This document shows, piece by piece, positions 39,781 to 50,531 of a stretch of DNA of 64,000 nucleotides (position 1 is the stretch's first letter; every line of letters begins with the position of its first letter). The stretch is from NCBI RefSeq assembly GCF_009913435.1, contig NZ_CP047895.1, positions 1,558,501-1,622,500 on the forward strand, given 5' to 3'. Under the pieces are notes generated by a model. It saw only the letters and a list, made by a program, of their open reading frames with translations. It was not told the DNA's origin and searched no databases. The position numbers and the translations under genes were made by a program. The DNA comes from Sphingomonas changnyeongensis. GTDB lineage: Bacteria > Pseudomonadota > Alphaproteobacteria > Sphingomonadales > Sphingomonadaceae.

Positions 39781-39809
39781 TTGACGCTCGATCAACGCCC
39801 ACCCATATC
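39781..39809 (+). promoter_or_regulatory. groESL promoter
   Basis: TTGACG (39781-39786) and CATATC (39804-39809) with a 17-bp spacer lie just before the CIRCE element, the expected geometry for a housekeeping-sigma promoter blocked by HrcA. Confidence 0.55.
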
Positions 39810-39817
39810 GCCGCCGC

Positions 39818-39842
39818 TGGCACTCGCGGGAGGTGAGTGCCA
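39818..39842. promoter_or_regulatory. CIRCE element (HrcA operator) of groESL
   Basis: TGGCACTC, 9 bp, GAGTGCCA: the inverted repeat known as CIRCE, differing slightly from the consensus TTAGCACTC-N9-GAGTGCTAA. It stands 85 bp before the groES start. HrcA bound here represses groESL until heat or misfolding stress. hrcA is not in the window. Confidence 0.93.
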
Positions 39843-39926
39843 ACACTTTTTGGACCAGATGCCCGGCAGGGCGCGGCGGCACTTCGACCCCGTGGCCCCA
39901 TGGGCGTTATTTGGAAAGGGTGACGC

Positions 39927-40214
39927 ATGAACTTTCGTCCGCTGCACGACCGCGTGCTCGTCCGTCGCGTCGAAGCTGAAGAGAAGACGGCCGGCGGCAT
40001 CATCATCCCCGACAGCGCCAAGGAAAAGCCGCAGGAAGGCGAAGTCGTCGCCGCCGGTGCGGGCGCCAAGGCCGAGGATGGCAAGGTGACCCCGCTCGAC
40101 GTCAAGGCCGGCGACCGCATCCTGTTCGGCAAGTGGTCGGGCACCGAAGTCAAGATCAACGGCGAAGACCTTCTGATCATGAAGGAATCCGACATCCTCG
40201 GGATCGTCGGCTGA
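39927..40214 (+). CDS. groES: Co-chaperonin GroES
   Basis: The 95-residue lid of the GroEL folding chamber. It starts [25 protein letters not shown] (first 20 residues match the family closely), carries the mobile loop [18 protein letters not shown], and ends with the conserved [12 protein letters not shown]. It is followed by groEL after 57 bp in the same operon behind the CIRCE-controlled promoter. Confidence 0.98.
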   Translation: MNFRPLHDRVLVRRVEAEEKTAGGIIIPDSAKEKPQEGEVVAAGAGAKAEDGKVTPLDVKAGDRILFGKWSGTEVKINGEDLLIMKESDILGIVG

Positions 40215-40259
40215 GCTTTTCCGGCACGTTCAACAAGTCAACTTCAATCCACAAACTGA

Positions 40260-41915
<1,656 letters not shown>

Positions 41916-41943
41916 TCCATCCGGTCAGCCTGACCGACAGAAG

Positions 41944-41973
41944 GGGCCGGGGGGCATTCCCCCGGCCCTTTTT
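41944..41973 (+). terminator. Rho-independent terminator of groESL
   Basis: A 10-bp stem GGGCCGGGGG (41944-41953 with 41959-41968), loop GCATT, then five T residues. It is placed directly after groEL. Confidence 0.93.
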
Positions 41974-41991
41974 CTTGGGGTCAGCATGTCG

Positions 41992-42123
41992 TTGACGGTC
42001 CGGTCAGGCGCTGGTTGACGATCGCGTCAATCGCGGCTTGCCGGCGGCCGTCAAGGATCGCCTGACACACACGTCAATCGCCGGTTGATTTGGGCGTCAA
42101 CCTGAACCTGTCTATAATGTCAT
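41992..42123. repeat. Six-unit tandem inverted-repeat array (TTGAC-N6-GTCAA), putative operator
   Basis: Six units start at 41992, 42015, 42038, 42062, 42085 and 42108 (period 23-24 bp). Each has a left half TTGAC (variants TTGCC, CTGAC, TTGAT, CTGTC), a 6-7 bp spacer and a right half GTCAA (variants GTCAG, GTCAT). Half-sites alternate strictly in orientation and lie 11-12 bp apart, about one DNA turn, so all face the same side of the helix. Unit 2 is a perfect palindrome. An extra TTGAC at 42131 keeps the phase two periods on, inside the first codons of the HTH gene. The spacers of units 5 and 6 are the -35 and -10 hexamers of that gene. Confidence 0.8.
42090..42118 (+). promoter_or_regulatory. 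Promoter of the HTH gene, embedded in the repeat array
   Basis: TTGGGC (42090-42095) and a perfect TATAAT (42113-42118) with a 17-bp spacer. Transcription should start near 42125, at or within 2-3 nt of the ATG at 42127, so the mRNA is predicted to be leaderless. Both hexamers occupy unit spacers of the inverted-repeat array, so a bound protein would exclude RNA polymerase. Confidence 0.7.
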
Positions 42124-42126
42124 GGC

Positions 42127-42684
42127 ATGGTTGACGGGATGGCGATGACCGAGGACGAACAGACACGGCTGCGCGCGCGCACGGCAGGGATCGTGCCTTT
42201 CTGGGCGATGGCCAAGACGCCGGCTTTGACCGGCGACCGCAAGGATGATTTTCCGGCGCTGATTTCAGCCGCCAATGTCGTTGCCGAAGAGGCGCGGCTG
42301 GCGCTGCACCGCTGGATCGAGGCGGCGCGGCGTTCGGGCATGAGCTGGAGCGAGGTGGGCGAGGTGCTCGGCATCAGCAAACAGGCAGCCCAGCAGCGGT
42401 TCCGCAGCCCCGGCGATCCGGGTGCCGAAGCCGCAGCGGCTGGCGGCGATGACGGGATCGAGCATGTCCGCATCGGCGCGACCGCGTTCAACGAACTGGC
42501 GATCCTCGAGGCCGAGGGCCGCAAGGGCATGGAGCTGCTGCGCACCGGCGCATTGCACCTGGTTTTCCGCCGCACCGGCCAGTGCTGGGAATATTGCCGC
42601 ACGCTCGGCCGTGCGCCCGAGGGCGGCTGGACCCATGTGTCGACCTGGTTCCCGTTCCATTATTACAAGCGCGCCATCGGCTGA
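42127..42684 (+). CDS. Helix-turn-helix protein, probably autoregulated
   Basis: 185 residues with no recognised family name. A helical N-terminal region (about 30-70, including NVVAEEARLALHRWIEAAR) leads into an HTH segment SWSEVGEVLGISKQAAQQRF (about 75-94), then a flexible Gly/Ala patch and a C-terminal alpha/beta part with FNELAILEAEGRKGMELL and WTHVSTWFPFHYYKRAIG. No enzyme motif or membrane segment is seen. ATG at 42127 matches the predicted transcription start, giving a leaderless message with no Shine-Dalgarno sequence; in-frame ATGs at 42139 and 42145 are alternatives. The six-unit operator array overlapping its promoter suggests that it binds there itself. It is followed by der, 81 bp downstream. 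Confidence 0.78.
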   Translation: MVDGMAMTEDEQTRLRARTAGIVPFWAMAKTPALTGDRKDDFPALISAANVVAEEARLALHRWIEAARRSGMSWSEVGEVLGISKQAAQQRFRSPGDPGAEAAAAGGDDGIEHVRIGATAFNELAILEAEGRKGMELLRTGALHLVFRRTGQCWEYCRTLGRAPEGGWTHVSTWFPFHYYKRAIG

Positions 42685-42765
42685 TTCCGCCGCGCCGCGC
42701 CGCACTGTCCCGGCCACCGGGGATTTAGGCGTTCAGTTTCGGGCGCACACGCGCTAACGAGCGCC

Positions 42766-44127
42766 ATGTCCCGCACCCTTCCCGTTGTCGCGATTGTCGG
42801 CCGCCCCAATGTCGGCAAATCGACCCTGTTCAACCGCCTGGTCGGCAAGAAGCTCGCGCTGGTCGATGACCGGCCCGGCGTGACCCGCGACCGGCGCGAG
42901 GGCGATGCGCATCTGCTGGGCGTCGATTTCAAGGTCATCGACACCGCCGGCTTCGAAGATGAAGACCCCCAGTCGCTGCCCGGTCGCATGCGCGCGCAGA
43001 CCGAGGCGGCGGTGCGCGAGGCCGATGTCGCGCTGTTCCTGATCGATGCGCGTGCCGGGCTGGTGCCGCTGGACGAGGAAATCGGCCGCTGGCTGCGCGC
43101 CGAGGACACGCCGGTGGTGCTTGCCGTCAACAAGGCGGAAGGCCGCGCGGGCGAACAGGGCGCGATCGAGGCGATGGCGCTCGGCTTTGGCGAACCGATC
43201 CTGCTGTCGGCCGAACATGGCGAGGGGGTGGCCGATCTGTTCACCGCGCTGCTGCCCTATATCGACCGCCCGGACGACGAGCCGGAGGTCGATGTCGATG
43301 AGGAGGAGGAGGCGCGCTCCGGCCCGCTCAAGCTCGCGATCGTCGGGCGGCCCAATGCCGGCAAATCGACGCTCGTCAACCGCATCCTTGGCGAAGACCG
43401 GATGATCACCGGGCCGGAAGCCGGGATCACCCGCGATTCGATCGCCATCGACATGGACTGGCAGGGGCGGCCCGTGCGGCTGATCGACACGGCGGGGATG
43501 CGCAAGCGCGCCAATGTGACCGACAAGCTGGAAAAGCTCTCGGTCGCCGATGCGCGCCGCGCGGTCGATTTTGCCGAAGTGGTCGTGCTGCTGCTCGATG
43601 CGACGCGCGGGCTGGAGGCGCAGGATCTGAAGATCGCCGACGCCGTGCTGCAGGAAGGCCGGGCGCTGATCATCGCGCTCAACAAATGGGATGTCGCCGA
43701 AAACGCCTCGTCATTGTTCAACGGCGTGCGCGCGGCGCTCGAAGAAGGGCTGGCGCAGGTCAAGGGACTGCCGGTGCTGACCGTGTCGGCGGTGACCGGC
43801 AAGGGGATCGACACGCTGATCAAGGTCGCGTTCGAAACGCGCGAGGCGTGGTCGCGGCGCGTGCCGACCGGGGAGCTCAATCGCTGGTTCGAAGCGGCGA
43901 TGGAGCGCAATCCGCCGCCCGCGCCCGGCGGCAAGCGGATCAAGCCGCGCTATCTGACGCAGGTGAAGACGCGACCGCCCAGCTTCGTGCTGTTCGGCAC
44001 CCGCGTCGATCTGCTGCCCGAAAGCTATCGCCGCTATCTGGTGAACGGCATCCGCCGCGATCTGGGCTTTGGCGCGGTGCCGGTGCGGCTGACGGTGCGC
44101 GCACCCAAAAATCCGTTCGACCGCTGA
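42766..44127 (+). CDS. der: Ribosome biogenesis GTPase Der
   Basis: Der (EngA) is an essential tandem-GTPase for 50S subunit assembly. At 453 residues it has a first G domain with GRPNVGKST near 10, DTAGFED and NKAEGR, an acidic linker ([13 protein letters not shown]), a second G domain with GRPNAGKST near 195, DTAGMRKRA and NKWDVAE, and a C-terminal KH-like domain ending in APKNPFDR. In many bacteria it follows yfgM and bamB; here those lie at about 1.9-4 kb. Confidence 0.98.
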   Translation: MSRTLPVVAIVGRPNVGKSTLFNRLVGKKLALVDDRPGVTRDRREGDAHLLGVDFKVIDTAGFEDEDPQSLPGRMRAQTEAAVREADVALFLIDARAGLVPLDEEIGRWLRAEDTPVVLAVNKAEGRAGEQGAIEAMALGFGEPILLSAEHGEGVADLFTALLPYIDRPDDEPEVDVDEEEEARSGPLKLAIVGRPNAGKSTLVNRILGEDRMITGPEAGITRDSIAIDMDWQGRPVRLIDTAGMRKRANVTDKLEKLSVADARRAVDFAEVVVLLLDATRGLEAQDLKIADAVLQEGRALIIALNKWDVAENASSLFNGVRAALEEGLAQVKGLPVLTVSAVTGKGIDTLIKVAFETREAWSRRVPTGELNRWFEAAMERNPPPAPGGKRIKPRYLTQVKTRPPSFVLFGTRVDLLPESYRRYLVNGIRRDLGFGAVPVRLTVRAPKNPFDR

Positions 44128-44242
44128 GCCGCTGCGGGGCCGCGAATGTCGCGGCGATGCAATGCTTTGCAGGTGATCGGCGCAGACGGGCCGGCCCGAT
44201 CATCAACCCGCTGGTAACGATCGGGGCGCTAAGCCCCGGTGC

Positions 44243-44671
44243 ATGGACGATGCTGGCCCGATTCTGGTTGATTGGACCGCCTTTGCCCGTGCCCGGCAGG
44301 AACTGGGCGCGGGGTTCGTGCGCATCCTTGGCTATTTCCGCGAGGATGGCGTCAAATCGGTCGCCGCGATCGAGGCGGCGATGCGCGCCAAGGATGCCGC
44401 CGCGCTGGTGCGGCCGGCGCATACGCTGAAGGGCGAGGCGCAACAATTCGGGGCCGATCCGCTCGCTGAAATTGCCGAGGAAATCGAAATGGTTGCCCGG
44501 CGCTGTGTCGAGCTGCGCACCAGCCCGGACGAGCTGATCCCCCAGGTCGTCAGGCTGCGCCCGCTGTTTGAGCAGACGCTCGAGCTGTTCGACCGCGAGA
44601 CCAATCCGCTGGTCGAACGCCGGTCGGGGTTCGGCCGCCGCCCGCAAAGCTTCGGCCGCGCCACCGGCTGA
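44243..44671 (+). CDS. Hpt-domain phosphotransfer protein
   Basis: 142 residues forming a helical bundle. The phosphorylatable histidine is in AHTLKGEAQQFGADPLAEI (about 59-77), the Hpt signature HxLKGxAxxxG. It would pass phosphoryl groups between a hybrid kinase and a response regulator; neither partner is adjacent. It starts 115 bp after der. The C-terminal tail is basic and Arg/Gly-rich. A long hairpin lies 31 bp after the stop. Confidence 0.85.
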   Translation: MDDAGPILVDWTAFARARQELGAGFVRILGYFREDGVKSVAAIEAAMRAKDAAALVRPAHTLKGEAQQFGADPLAEIAEEIEMVARRCVELRTSPDELIPQVVRLRPLFEQTLELFDRETNPLVERRSGFGRRPQSFGRATG

Positions 44672-44702
44672 CACCAGGGTTCGCTGATGCGAACCCCTGC
44701 AT

Positions 44703-44750
44703 CTCCCGCCCCGTCTCCCCGCCCGGCCGGGCAGGGAGGCGGGGCGGGAG
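44703..44750. terminator. Long hairpin between convergent genes
   Basis: A 17-bp stem (44703-44719 with 44734-44750, one G-T pair) encloses a 14-nt GC-rich loop midway between the Hpt gene and the convergent MFS gene. It could end transcription from both sides. No T tracts are present. Confidence 0.5.
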
Positions 44751-44794
44751 CCATGGGCCGCGCGTAGCGCGACCTGGCATGACGCAGCACCCGG

Positions 44795-46363
44795 TCAGTC
44801 GCGCGGCAGCCGCGCCATGCTGAGCGCCGCGCACCCCAGCAGCCCGGCCGCGATCAGCATCACCGGGGCCGGATCGGACGGGAAAAACCGCGCCACGACC
44901 GGGCCCATCACGCTCGACACGATCAGCTGCGGCAGCACGATGAAGATGTTGAACAGCCCCATATAGGTGCCAAGCCGCGCCGCCGGCAGCGCGTTGGCGA
45001 GGATCGCATAGGGGAGGGTCAGGATCGCCGCCCAGGCAATGCCGATCAGCGCCATCGGCACGATCAGCGCCATCGGCCGGTCGACGGCAAGAAAGGCCGC
45101 AAATCCGGCCGCGCCCAGCGTCAGGCAGACGATATGGGCGTTGCGCGCGCCCAGCCGCCGTGCCGCGCGGGGCAGCGCAAAGGCGGCAAGCGCTGCGACC
45201 CCGTTATAGACGCCGAACAGCACGCCCACCCAGTCAGCCCCGTCCTGATAGGCGGCGCTGCCCGCATCCGCCGCGCCGAAAAAGCGTTGCGTGACCACCG
45301 GTGTGGTGAAAATCCACATGATGAACAGTGCTGACCAGGTGAAAAACTGCACCAGAGCCAGCGCCCGCATGGCCGGCGGCATCCGGTCCAGATCGCCAAG
45401 GATCATCGCTGCCGCGCCGCCGCGCCTGCTCCCCCTTGCGGCATGGAGGCGCAGCAGCCCGAACCCGGCGATCAGCCCGCACAGCAGCAGCAATTGCCGG
45501 TCGAGCCCGGCGCGCCACACCAGGGCGGCACCGCCCAGCCCGGCAAGCGTCCACAGCCAGGCTTTTGCGCCGCTGACGGCGGGCGTCACCGCCCCGGCCG
45601 GGTCGGGTTCGGGCATGGTGGCGCCCCGCGCGTCGCCGTTCAGGGCAGGGGGCGGATATTCGCGGGTTGTGGCCACCGTCCAGATGACCGCGCCGAACAG
45701 CGCGGCCGCGCCCAGATAAAAGGCGACGCGCACCGAATCCGGCACCTCGCCCGGCGGGGCGGTGTTGCTCAGCCCGAACACATTGTTGAGCAGCATCGGC
45801 GCGAGCGATGCCGCGACCGCGCCTGCCCCGATGAACCCGGTCTGGAACGCAAAGCCTGCGGCGCGCTGGCGCGGCGGCAGCATGTCGCCGACAAAGGCGC
45901 GGAACGGTTCCATGCTGATGTTGAGCGAGGCATCGAGCAGCCAGAGCAGCAGCGCGGCGGCGACCAGCCCGCCGGCATTGGGCATGGCGACCAGCGCGAG
46001 CGCGGCCAGCACCGCGCCCAGCAGGAAAAACGGCCGCCGCCGGCCGAATCTGGTCCAGCTGCGGTCGCTCAAATGGCCGATCAGCGGCTGCACGATCAGC
46101 CCGGTCAGCGGTGCCGCCACCCACAGGATCGCCAGATCATCGATCGCCGTGCCCAGCGACTGGAAGATGCGCGACACATTGGCGTTCTGCAGTGCAAAGC
46201 CGATCTGGATGCCGAAAAACCCGAACGAGATGTTCCACAGCCCGGTCCAGCGCTGGGCGGGGCGTTCGTGCCGGTCGGCAGGCCGATCCACACTCGGACC
46301 GGCGGCCCGACCTGCGGGCGGCGCAAGAATGGGGGCGGTCGCGCCCGCCGGTCCGCCCGTCAC
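44795..46363 (-). CDS. MFS sugar transporter (maltose/sucrose-type, GPH-like)
   Basis: 522 residues with 12 predicted transmembrane helices. The start WTGLWNISFGFFGIQIGFALQNANVSRIFQSLG (about 40-72) and the loop GHLSDRSWTRFGRRRPFFLLG are typical of MFS transporters that import maltose or other alpha-glucosides in Caulobacter and sphingomonads. GTG at 46363 overlaps the stop of the LacI gene by 4 nt, so regulator and transporter are coupled. It is likely the inner-membrane step after uptake by the TonB receptor encoded divergently. Confidence 0.88.
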   Translation of the reverse strand: MTGGPAGATAPILAPPAGRAAGPSVDRPADRHERPAQRWTGLWNISFGFFGIQIGFALQNANVSRIFQSLGTAIDDLAILWVAAPLTGLIVQPLIGHLSDRSWTRFGRRRPFFLLGAVLAALALVAMPNAGGLVAAALLLWLLDASLNISMEPFRAFVGDMLPPRQRAAGFAFQTGFIGAGAVAASLAPMLLNNVFGLSNTAPPGEVPDSVRVAFYLGAAALFGAVIWTVATTREYPPPALNGDARGATMPEPDPAGAVTPAVSGAKAWLWTLAGLGGAALVWRAGLDRQLLLLCGLIAGFGLLRLHAARGSRRGGAAAMILGDLDRMPPAMRALALVQFFTWSALFIMWIFTTPVVTQRFFGAADAGSAAYQDGADWVGVLFGVYNGVAALAAFALPRAARRLGARNAHIVCLTLGAAGFAAFLAVDRPMALIVPMALIGIAWAAILTLPYAILANALPAARLGTYMGLFNIFIVLPQLIVSSVMGPVVARFFPSDPAPVMLIAAGLLGCAALSMARLPRD

Positions 46364-47387
46364 CGGGCGGCCCCGCTTGACCGCCGCACGACCAGCCGCG
46401 GCGGCAGCACGCGGCTTTCGGCCTTTTCACCGCGCACCTGGCGCAGCAGCGTATCGACCAGCAGCTCGCCCGCGCGGCGATAATCCTGCGCGACCGAGGT
46501 CAGCGGCGGGCTGGCGAGCCCGGCGGCCGGAATATCGTCATAACCGGTGACCGCGACCTGGCCGGGCACGTCGATGCCGTGTTCGGCCAGCGCCCTGAGC
46601 GCGCCGATCGCGATCAGGTCGCTCGCCGCGACGATGGCGTCGAAGGCGATGCCGCGCCTGATCAGCCGGCAGGTCGCGTCATGGCCCGCCGCCTCGGTGG
46701 TGATGGCATTGACCTGCAGCCCTGGATCGACGGGCAGGCCGGCGGCGGCAAGCGCCCGGCACACGCCCCGGTAGCGGTCGTGAAACTCGGGATAATGGGG
46801 CGATGCATCGCCGACAAAGGCGATCCGCCGCCGCCCCCGGCGATCACATGGGCGGCCGCTTCATGTCCGCCCAGCACATTGTCGCAGCCGATGGTCAGCC
46901 CCGGCTGCCCCCGCTCGACCGACCCCCAGCGCACAAAGCGCGTCCCTTGCGCGACCAGCTGTTCCAGCCGGCTGCGATAGCTTTCATAATCGCCATAGCC
47001 GAGCAGGATCAGCCCGTCGGCCTTGCGGCTGTCTTCATAATCGACATGCCAGTTGCTCGACATCTGCTGGAACGAGGTCAGCAGATCATAGCCCCTGAGG
47101 CCGCAGGTGCGGGTGATCGAGCCGAGCATCGACAGGAAAAACGGGTTGATCAGCGAATCGTCCGAGGTCGGATCCTCGAAGAAGAGCAGCGCGAGCGTGT
47201 TGCTCTGCCGCCGCCTCAGGCTCGAGGCATGTTTGTCGACGGTGTAATTGAGCTGCAGGGCGATCGCCTCGATGCGCTTGCGCGTCGCCTCGCTGACCGC
47301 CGGGTCGCCGCGCAGCGCGCGCGACACGGTCGGCTGCGACACGCCCGCGCGCTGGGCGATGTCGAACGACGTCAGCTTTTCCTGCAT
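46360..47387 (-). CDS. LacI-family regulator of the maltose/starch locus (frameshifted here)
   Basis: The N-terminal HTH TSFDIAQRAGVSQPTVSRAL (residues about 6-25) and the hinge helix before LALLFFEDPTSDD identify the family. The ligand domain has LGYGDYESYRS and, after the shift, AFDAIVAASDLIAIGAL and VTGYDDIPAAGLASPPLTSV. The frame breaks after AAHVIAGG; one added base in the C run 46834-46838 gives RRRIAFVGDASPHYPEF and a complete 342-residue protein. It probably represses the divergent TonB receptor operon and its own operon through the palindrome at 47490 until a maltose-type inducer appears. Confidence 0.88.
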
Positions 47388-47489
47388 GTCCCCGGCGCTC
47401 CTGCCCTGTGCCCGCATCTGTGCGCGGATCGTGGCCAAGACTAGCCAGCAGCAAGGGGAAGGGAAAGCGCCGCTGCCGTCTGCCGGCTT

Positions 47490-47501
47490 GAATACGTATT
47501 C
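47490..47501. promoter_or_regulatory. LacI-type operator GAATACGTATTC
   Basis: A perfect 12-bp palindrome with a central CG, the usual symmetry of LacI-family operators, lies in the 248-bp divergent region between the LacI gene (start 47387) and the TonB receptor gene (start 47636). It is also the most AT-rich point of that region. Confidence 0.65.
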
Positions 47502-47635
47502 GCTTGGCTTCTGCGGCGGCCGGGTCTGCGTCACATAGCATCCTGTTGTGACGGTTTTGTGCGTCGATCGGCCGGGGGCGGCCGCGACGCCGGCCGCCGG
47601 CTCGCCAGAGGCCGGGGCCCAAGGGGAGGAAGATC

Positions 47636-50512
47636 ATGACGAACGCAAACCGCGCCCGCGCGGGCCGCAAGGCCATTCTTGCCGCAGGCACCAGCCGCGG
47701 CGTCGTCGCGGCGGCGATGCTCGCCTGGGCAGTGCCCGGCGTCGCGCAGCCCGTGGCCGCGCCCGACGATGTGCAGGCGCAGGCGCAGCAGGAGGCTGCC
47801 GGCCGCGATGCGCCGGCAGGCGATATCATCGTCACCGGCTTCCGCCAGGCGCTCGAATCCGCGGTCGCGGAAAAGAAGAATATCGACCAGATCGTCGAAT
47901 CGCTGTCGGCCGAGGATATTGGCCGCCTGCCCGATGCGTCGATCGCGGAATCGATCGCGCGCCTGCCCGGCATCACCTCGCAGCGCGTGTCGGGCCGGTC
48001 GAACGTGATCTCGATCCGCGGCTTTGCCCCCGATTTTTCGACCACGCTGCTCAACGGCCGCGAACAGACCTCGACCGGCGACAACCGCGCGGTCGAATAT
48101 GACCAGTATCCGTCCGAAATCATCAACCAGGTGCTGATCTACAAGACGCCGAGCGCGTCGCTGGTCGGCCAGGGGCTGTCGGGCACGGTCGATCTGCGCA
48201 CCATCCGCCCGCTCGAGTTCGGCAAGCGTGTGCTCGCGGTCGGTGCGCGCGGCAATTACACCGATCTCGGCAAGCTCAACTCCGGCTCGCGCGAGCTGGG
48301 CTACCGGGTCAATGGCTATTTCGTCGACCAGTTCAAGAATGACGAGATCGGGATCGTGCTGTCGGCCTCCTATGTCGACGAGCCGTATCAGATCGAGGAG
48401 TTCAACGCCTGGGGCTATGCCGGCACCCCGTCGGGCAATGTGATCGGCGGGTCCAAATCCTATGCGACCTCGACGGTGCTCAAGCGGCTCGGCCTGCAGG
48501 GCACGGTCGAGTGGCGGGTGTCGGACAGCTTCACCACCTCGTTCGATGCCTTTTACACCGATTTCGAGGACCGCCAGATCAAGCGCGGCATCGAACTGCC
48601 GCTGGGCTTTGCCCGGCCGCTGACCGGCGCCCAGTCGGCCGGCGGGTTCGTGACCGCCGGCACCTTTGCCGGGGTGGAAGGCGTGGTGCGCAACGATGCG
48701 TTCGAGCGCAAGGCCAAGCTCTATTCGTTCGGCTGGAACGGCACCTACAAGGGCGACAATGGCTGGAACGCGTTTCTCGACATCAGCTATTCGCGCACCG
48801 ACCGAAACGAACTGGTGCTTGAAACCAATGCCGGCACCGGGCGCGGCCAGGGCGTTGGCGCGACCGATACCATTTCCTTCACCAGCGGGCCGCGCGGCAC
48901 CCAGTTCCGTCCGGGGCTGAATTATGGCGATTACGGCCTCATTCAGCTGACCAGCCCGCTCGGCTGGGGCGGCGACCAGACGGCGGTCGACGGGCGGCGG
49001 ATCGTCGGCGGGCAGGACGGCTATTACAACAACCGCATCATCGATGACGAACTGATGCAGTTCCGCGGCGAGGTGGAGCGCGAGCTGGGCGGGCTGTTCC
49101 GCAGCGTCCAGCTGGGGCTCAATTACACCAACCGGTCCAAGTCGCTGACCCCGGACGAGGCGTTTATCGGCCTGATCGCCAACACCGACGGCACGGTCAG
49201 CGTGCCGGTGCCGCAGGCGTTCCGCCTGGCACCGACCAATCTCGGCTTTCTGGGGCTTGGCCCGGTGATCAGCTATGATCCGGTCGCGCTGCTCAACCGC
49301 GGCAATGTTTATCAGCGCGTCCCGAACCCTTATGGCGACGTCATCGTCAAGTCGTTCGACATCTCCGAACGGCTGATGATCGGCTATACCCAGCTCAACA
49401 TCGAAACCGATATCGGCGCCAGCCGCCTGACCGGCAATGTCGGGGTGCAGGCGATCTTCACCGACCAGAAATCCTCGGGCGCGCAGGCAGCGTTCCTCGG
49501 CACGAACCCCAATGGTTCGCCGAACGTCACCGGCATCCCGCGCCGCGAGGGAGACAGCTACACCGACATCCTGCCCAGCCTGAACCTGTCGCTGCGCCTG
49601 CCGAGCGATCTGGTCATCCGCTTCGGCGCGGCGCGTGAGATCGTGCGGTCGCGGATCGACGATCTGCGCGCCAGCCTCAGCTATGGCACCGAGTTCAATA
49701 CCGGCGCGGTCGATGCGCAGGGCCTGCCGGCAGCGGTGGTGCGCGGCAACTCCGGCAACCCGGCGCTCAGGCCGTGGCGGGCCAATGCCGTCGACCTGAC
49801 GGTGGAAAAATACTTTGGCGGGACCAAGGGCTATGTCGCCGCCCAGCTTTTCTACAAGGATCTGAAAAGCTACATCTACGAAGAGAATATCCCGTTCGAT
49901 TTCAGTGGCCTGCCGGTGCCCCCGGCCGGCACCATCGATCCCGACGGGCCGACCGGACCGCTGCCACCGCGCCCGATCACCATCATCACGGCGGGCGATG
50001 TTCGCGCCCCGATCAACGGCCAGGGCGGCGAGCTTTACGGCATCGAACTGGCGGGCACATTGCCGTTCAGCGTGTTCACCTCCGCCCTTGACGGCTTTGG
50101 CCTGACCGGCGGCGGCAGCTTTACCAAGAGCCGCATCAGCCCGGCGCCGGGCCAGCCGTCGACGGCCATTCCCGGCTATTCCAAATGGGTGGCGAACGGC
50201 ACCGCCTATTTTGAGAAATGGGGCCTGAACGTGCGCGGCAGCGTCCGCTACCGGTCGAGCTTCATCGGCGAAGTGTCGGGTTTCGGTGCCAATCGGGTTC
50301 GTCGCCGGGCGCTCGCCGAAACGATCATCGACGGCCAGATCGGCTATGACTTCCAGGAAGGCAGCCCGCTTTACGGCCTTGCCCTGTTCATCCAGGGTCA
50401 GAACCTGACCAACGAGCCGTTCGTGACGATCAATCCGGGCGCGCCCAACGAGGTCATCGACTATCAGTCGTTCGGACGGCGGTTCCAGGCGGGCTTCACC
50501 TACCGCTTCTGA
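47636..50512 (+). CDS. TonB-dependent receptor for alpha-glucans/maltodextrins
   Basis: A 958-residue outer-membrane receptor. The signal peptide ends near PGVAQP. A TonB-box-like segment DIIVTGFRQAL is near 63-73, then the plug domain (IVESLSAEDIGRLPDASIAESIARLPG, about 85-110) and NVISIRGFAPDF. A long beta-barrel ends with the aromatic terminal strand FQAGFTYRF. The plug motif is typical of the oligosaccharide-uptake receptors of Caulobacter and Xanthomonas. AAGGGGAGGA precedes the ATG. It leads an eight-gene plus-strand run and is probably controlled by the LacI palindrome 135 bp upstream. Confidence 0.92.
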   Translation: MTNANRARAGRKAILAAGTSRGVVAAAMLAWAVPGVAQPVAAPDDVQAQAQQEAAGRDAPAGDIIVTGFRQALESAVAEKKNIDQIVESLSAEDIGRLPDASIAESIARLPGITSQRVSGRSNVISIRGFAPDFSTTLLNGREQTSTGDNRAVEYDQYPSEIINQVLIYKTPSASLVGQGLSGTVDLRTIRPLEFGKRVLAVGARGNYTDLGKLNSGSRELGYRVNGYFVDQFKNDEIGIVLSASYVDEPYQIEEFNAWGYAGTPSGNVIGGSKSYATSTVLKRLGLQGTVEWRVSDSFTTSFDAFYTDFEDRQIKRGIELPLGFARPLTGAQSAGGFVTAGTFAGVEGVVRNDAFERKAKLYSFGWNGTYKGDNGWNAFLDISYSRTDRNELVLETNAGTGRGQGVGATDTISFTSGPRGTQFRPGLNYGDYGLIQLTSPLGWGGDQTAVDGRRIVGGQDGYYNNRIIDDELMQFRGEVERELGGLFRSVQLGLNYTNRSKSLTPDEAFIGLIANTDGTVSVPVPQAFRLAPTNLGFLGLGPVISYDPVALLNRGNVYQRVPNPYGDVIVKSFDISERLMIGYTQLNIETDIGASRLTGNVGVQAIFTDQKSSGAQAAFLGTNPNGSPNVTGIPRREGDSYTDILPSLNLSLRLPSDLVIRFGAAREIVRSRIDDLRASLSYGTEFNTGAVDAQGLPAAVVRGNSGNPALRPWRANAVDLTVEKYFGGTKGYVAAQLFYKDLKSYIYEENIPFDFSGLPVPPAGTIDPDGPTGPLPPRPITIITAGDVRAPINGQGGELYGIELAGTLPFSVFTSALDGFGLTGGGSFTKSRISPAPGQPSTAIPGYSKWVANGTAYFEKWGLNVRGSVRYRSSFIGEVSGFGANRVRRRALAETIIDGQIGYDFQEGSPLYGLALFIQGQNLTNEPFVTINPGAPNEVIDYQSFGRRFQAGFTYRF

Positions 50513-50531
50513 TCGGCCGGGGAGGGGCGCG

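Noticed and set aside
39781..39795. TTGAC-N5-ATCAA at the groESL promoter as another member of the dispersed palindrome
   Set aside because: The spacing is 5, not 6 or 7, and the second half differs. TTGACG is better explained as the -35 box.
41992..42123. FNR/FixK boxes as the explanation of the repeat array
   Set aside because: FNR-type sites are TTGAT-N4-ATCAA. Here the inner spacing is 6-7 and the conserved base is C/G instead of T/A.
41992..42123. CRISPR array
   Set aside because: The units are 23 bp with palindromic halves and no unique spacers of constant length, and there are no cas genes.
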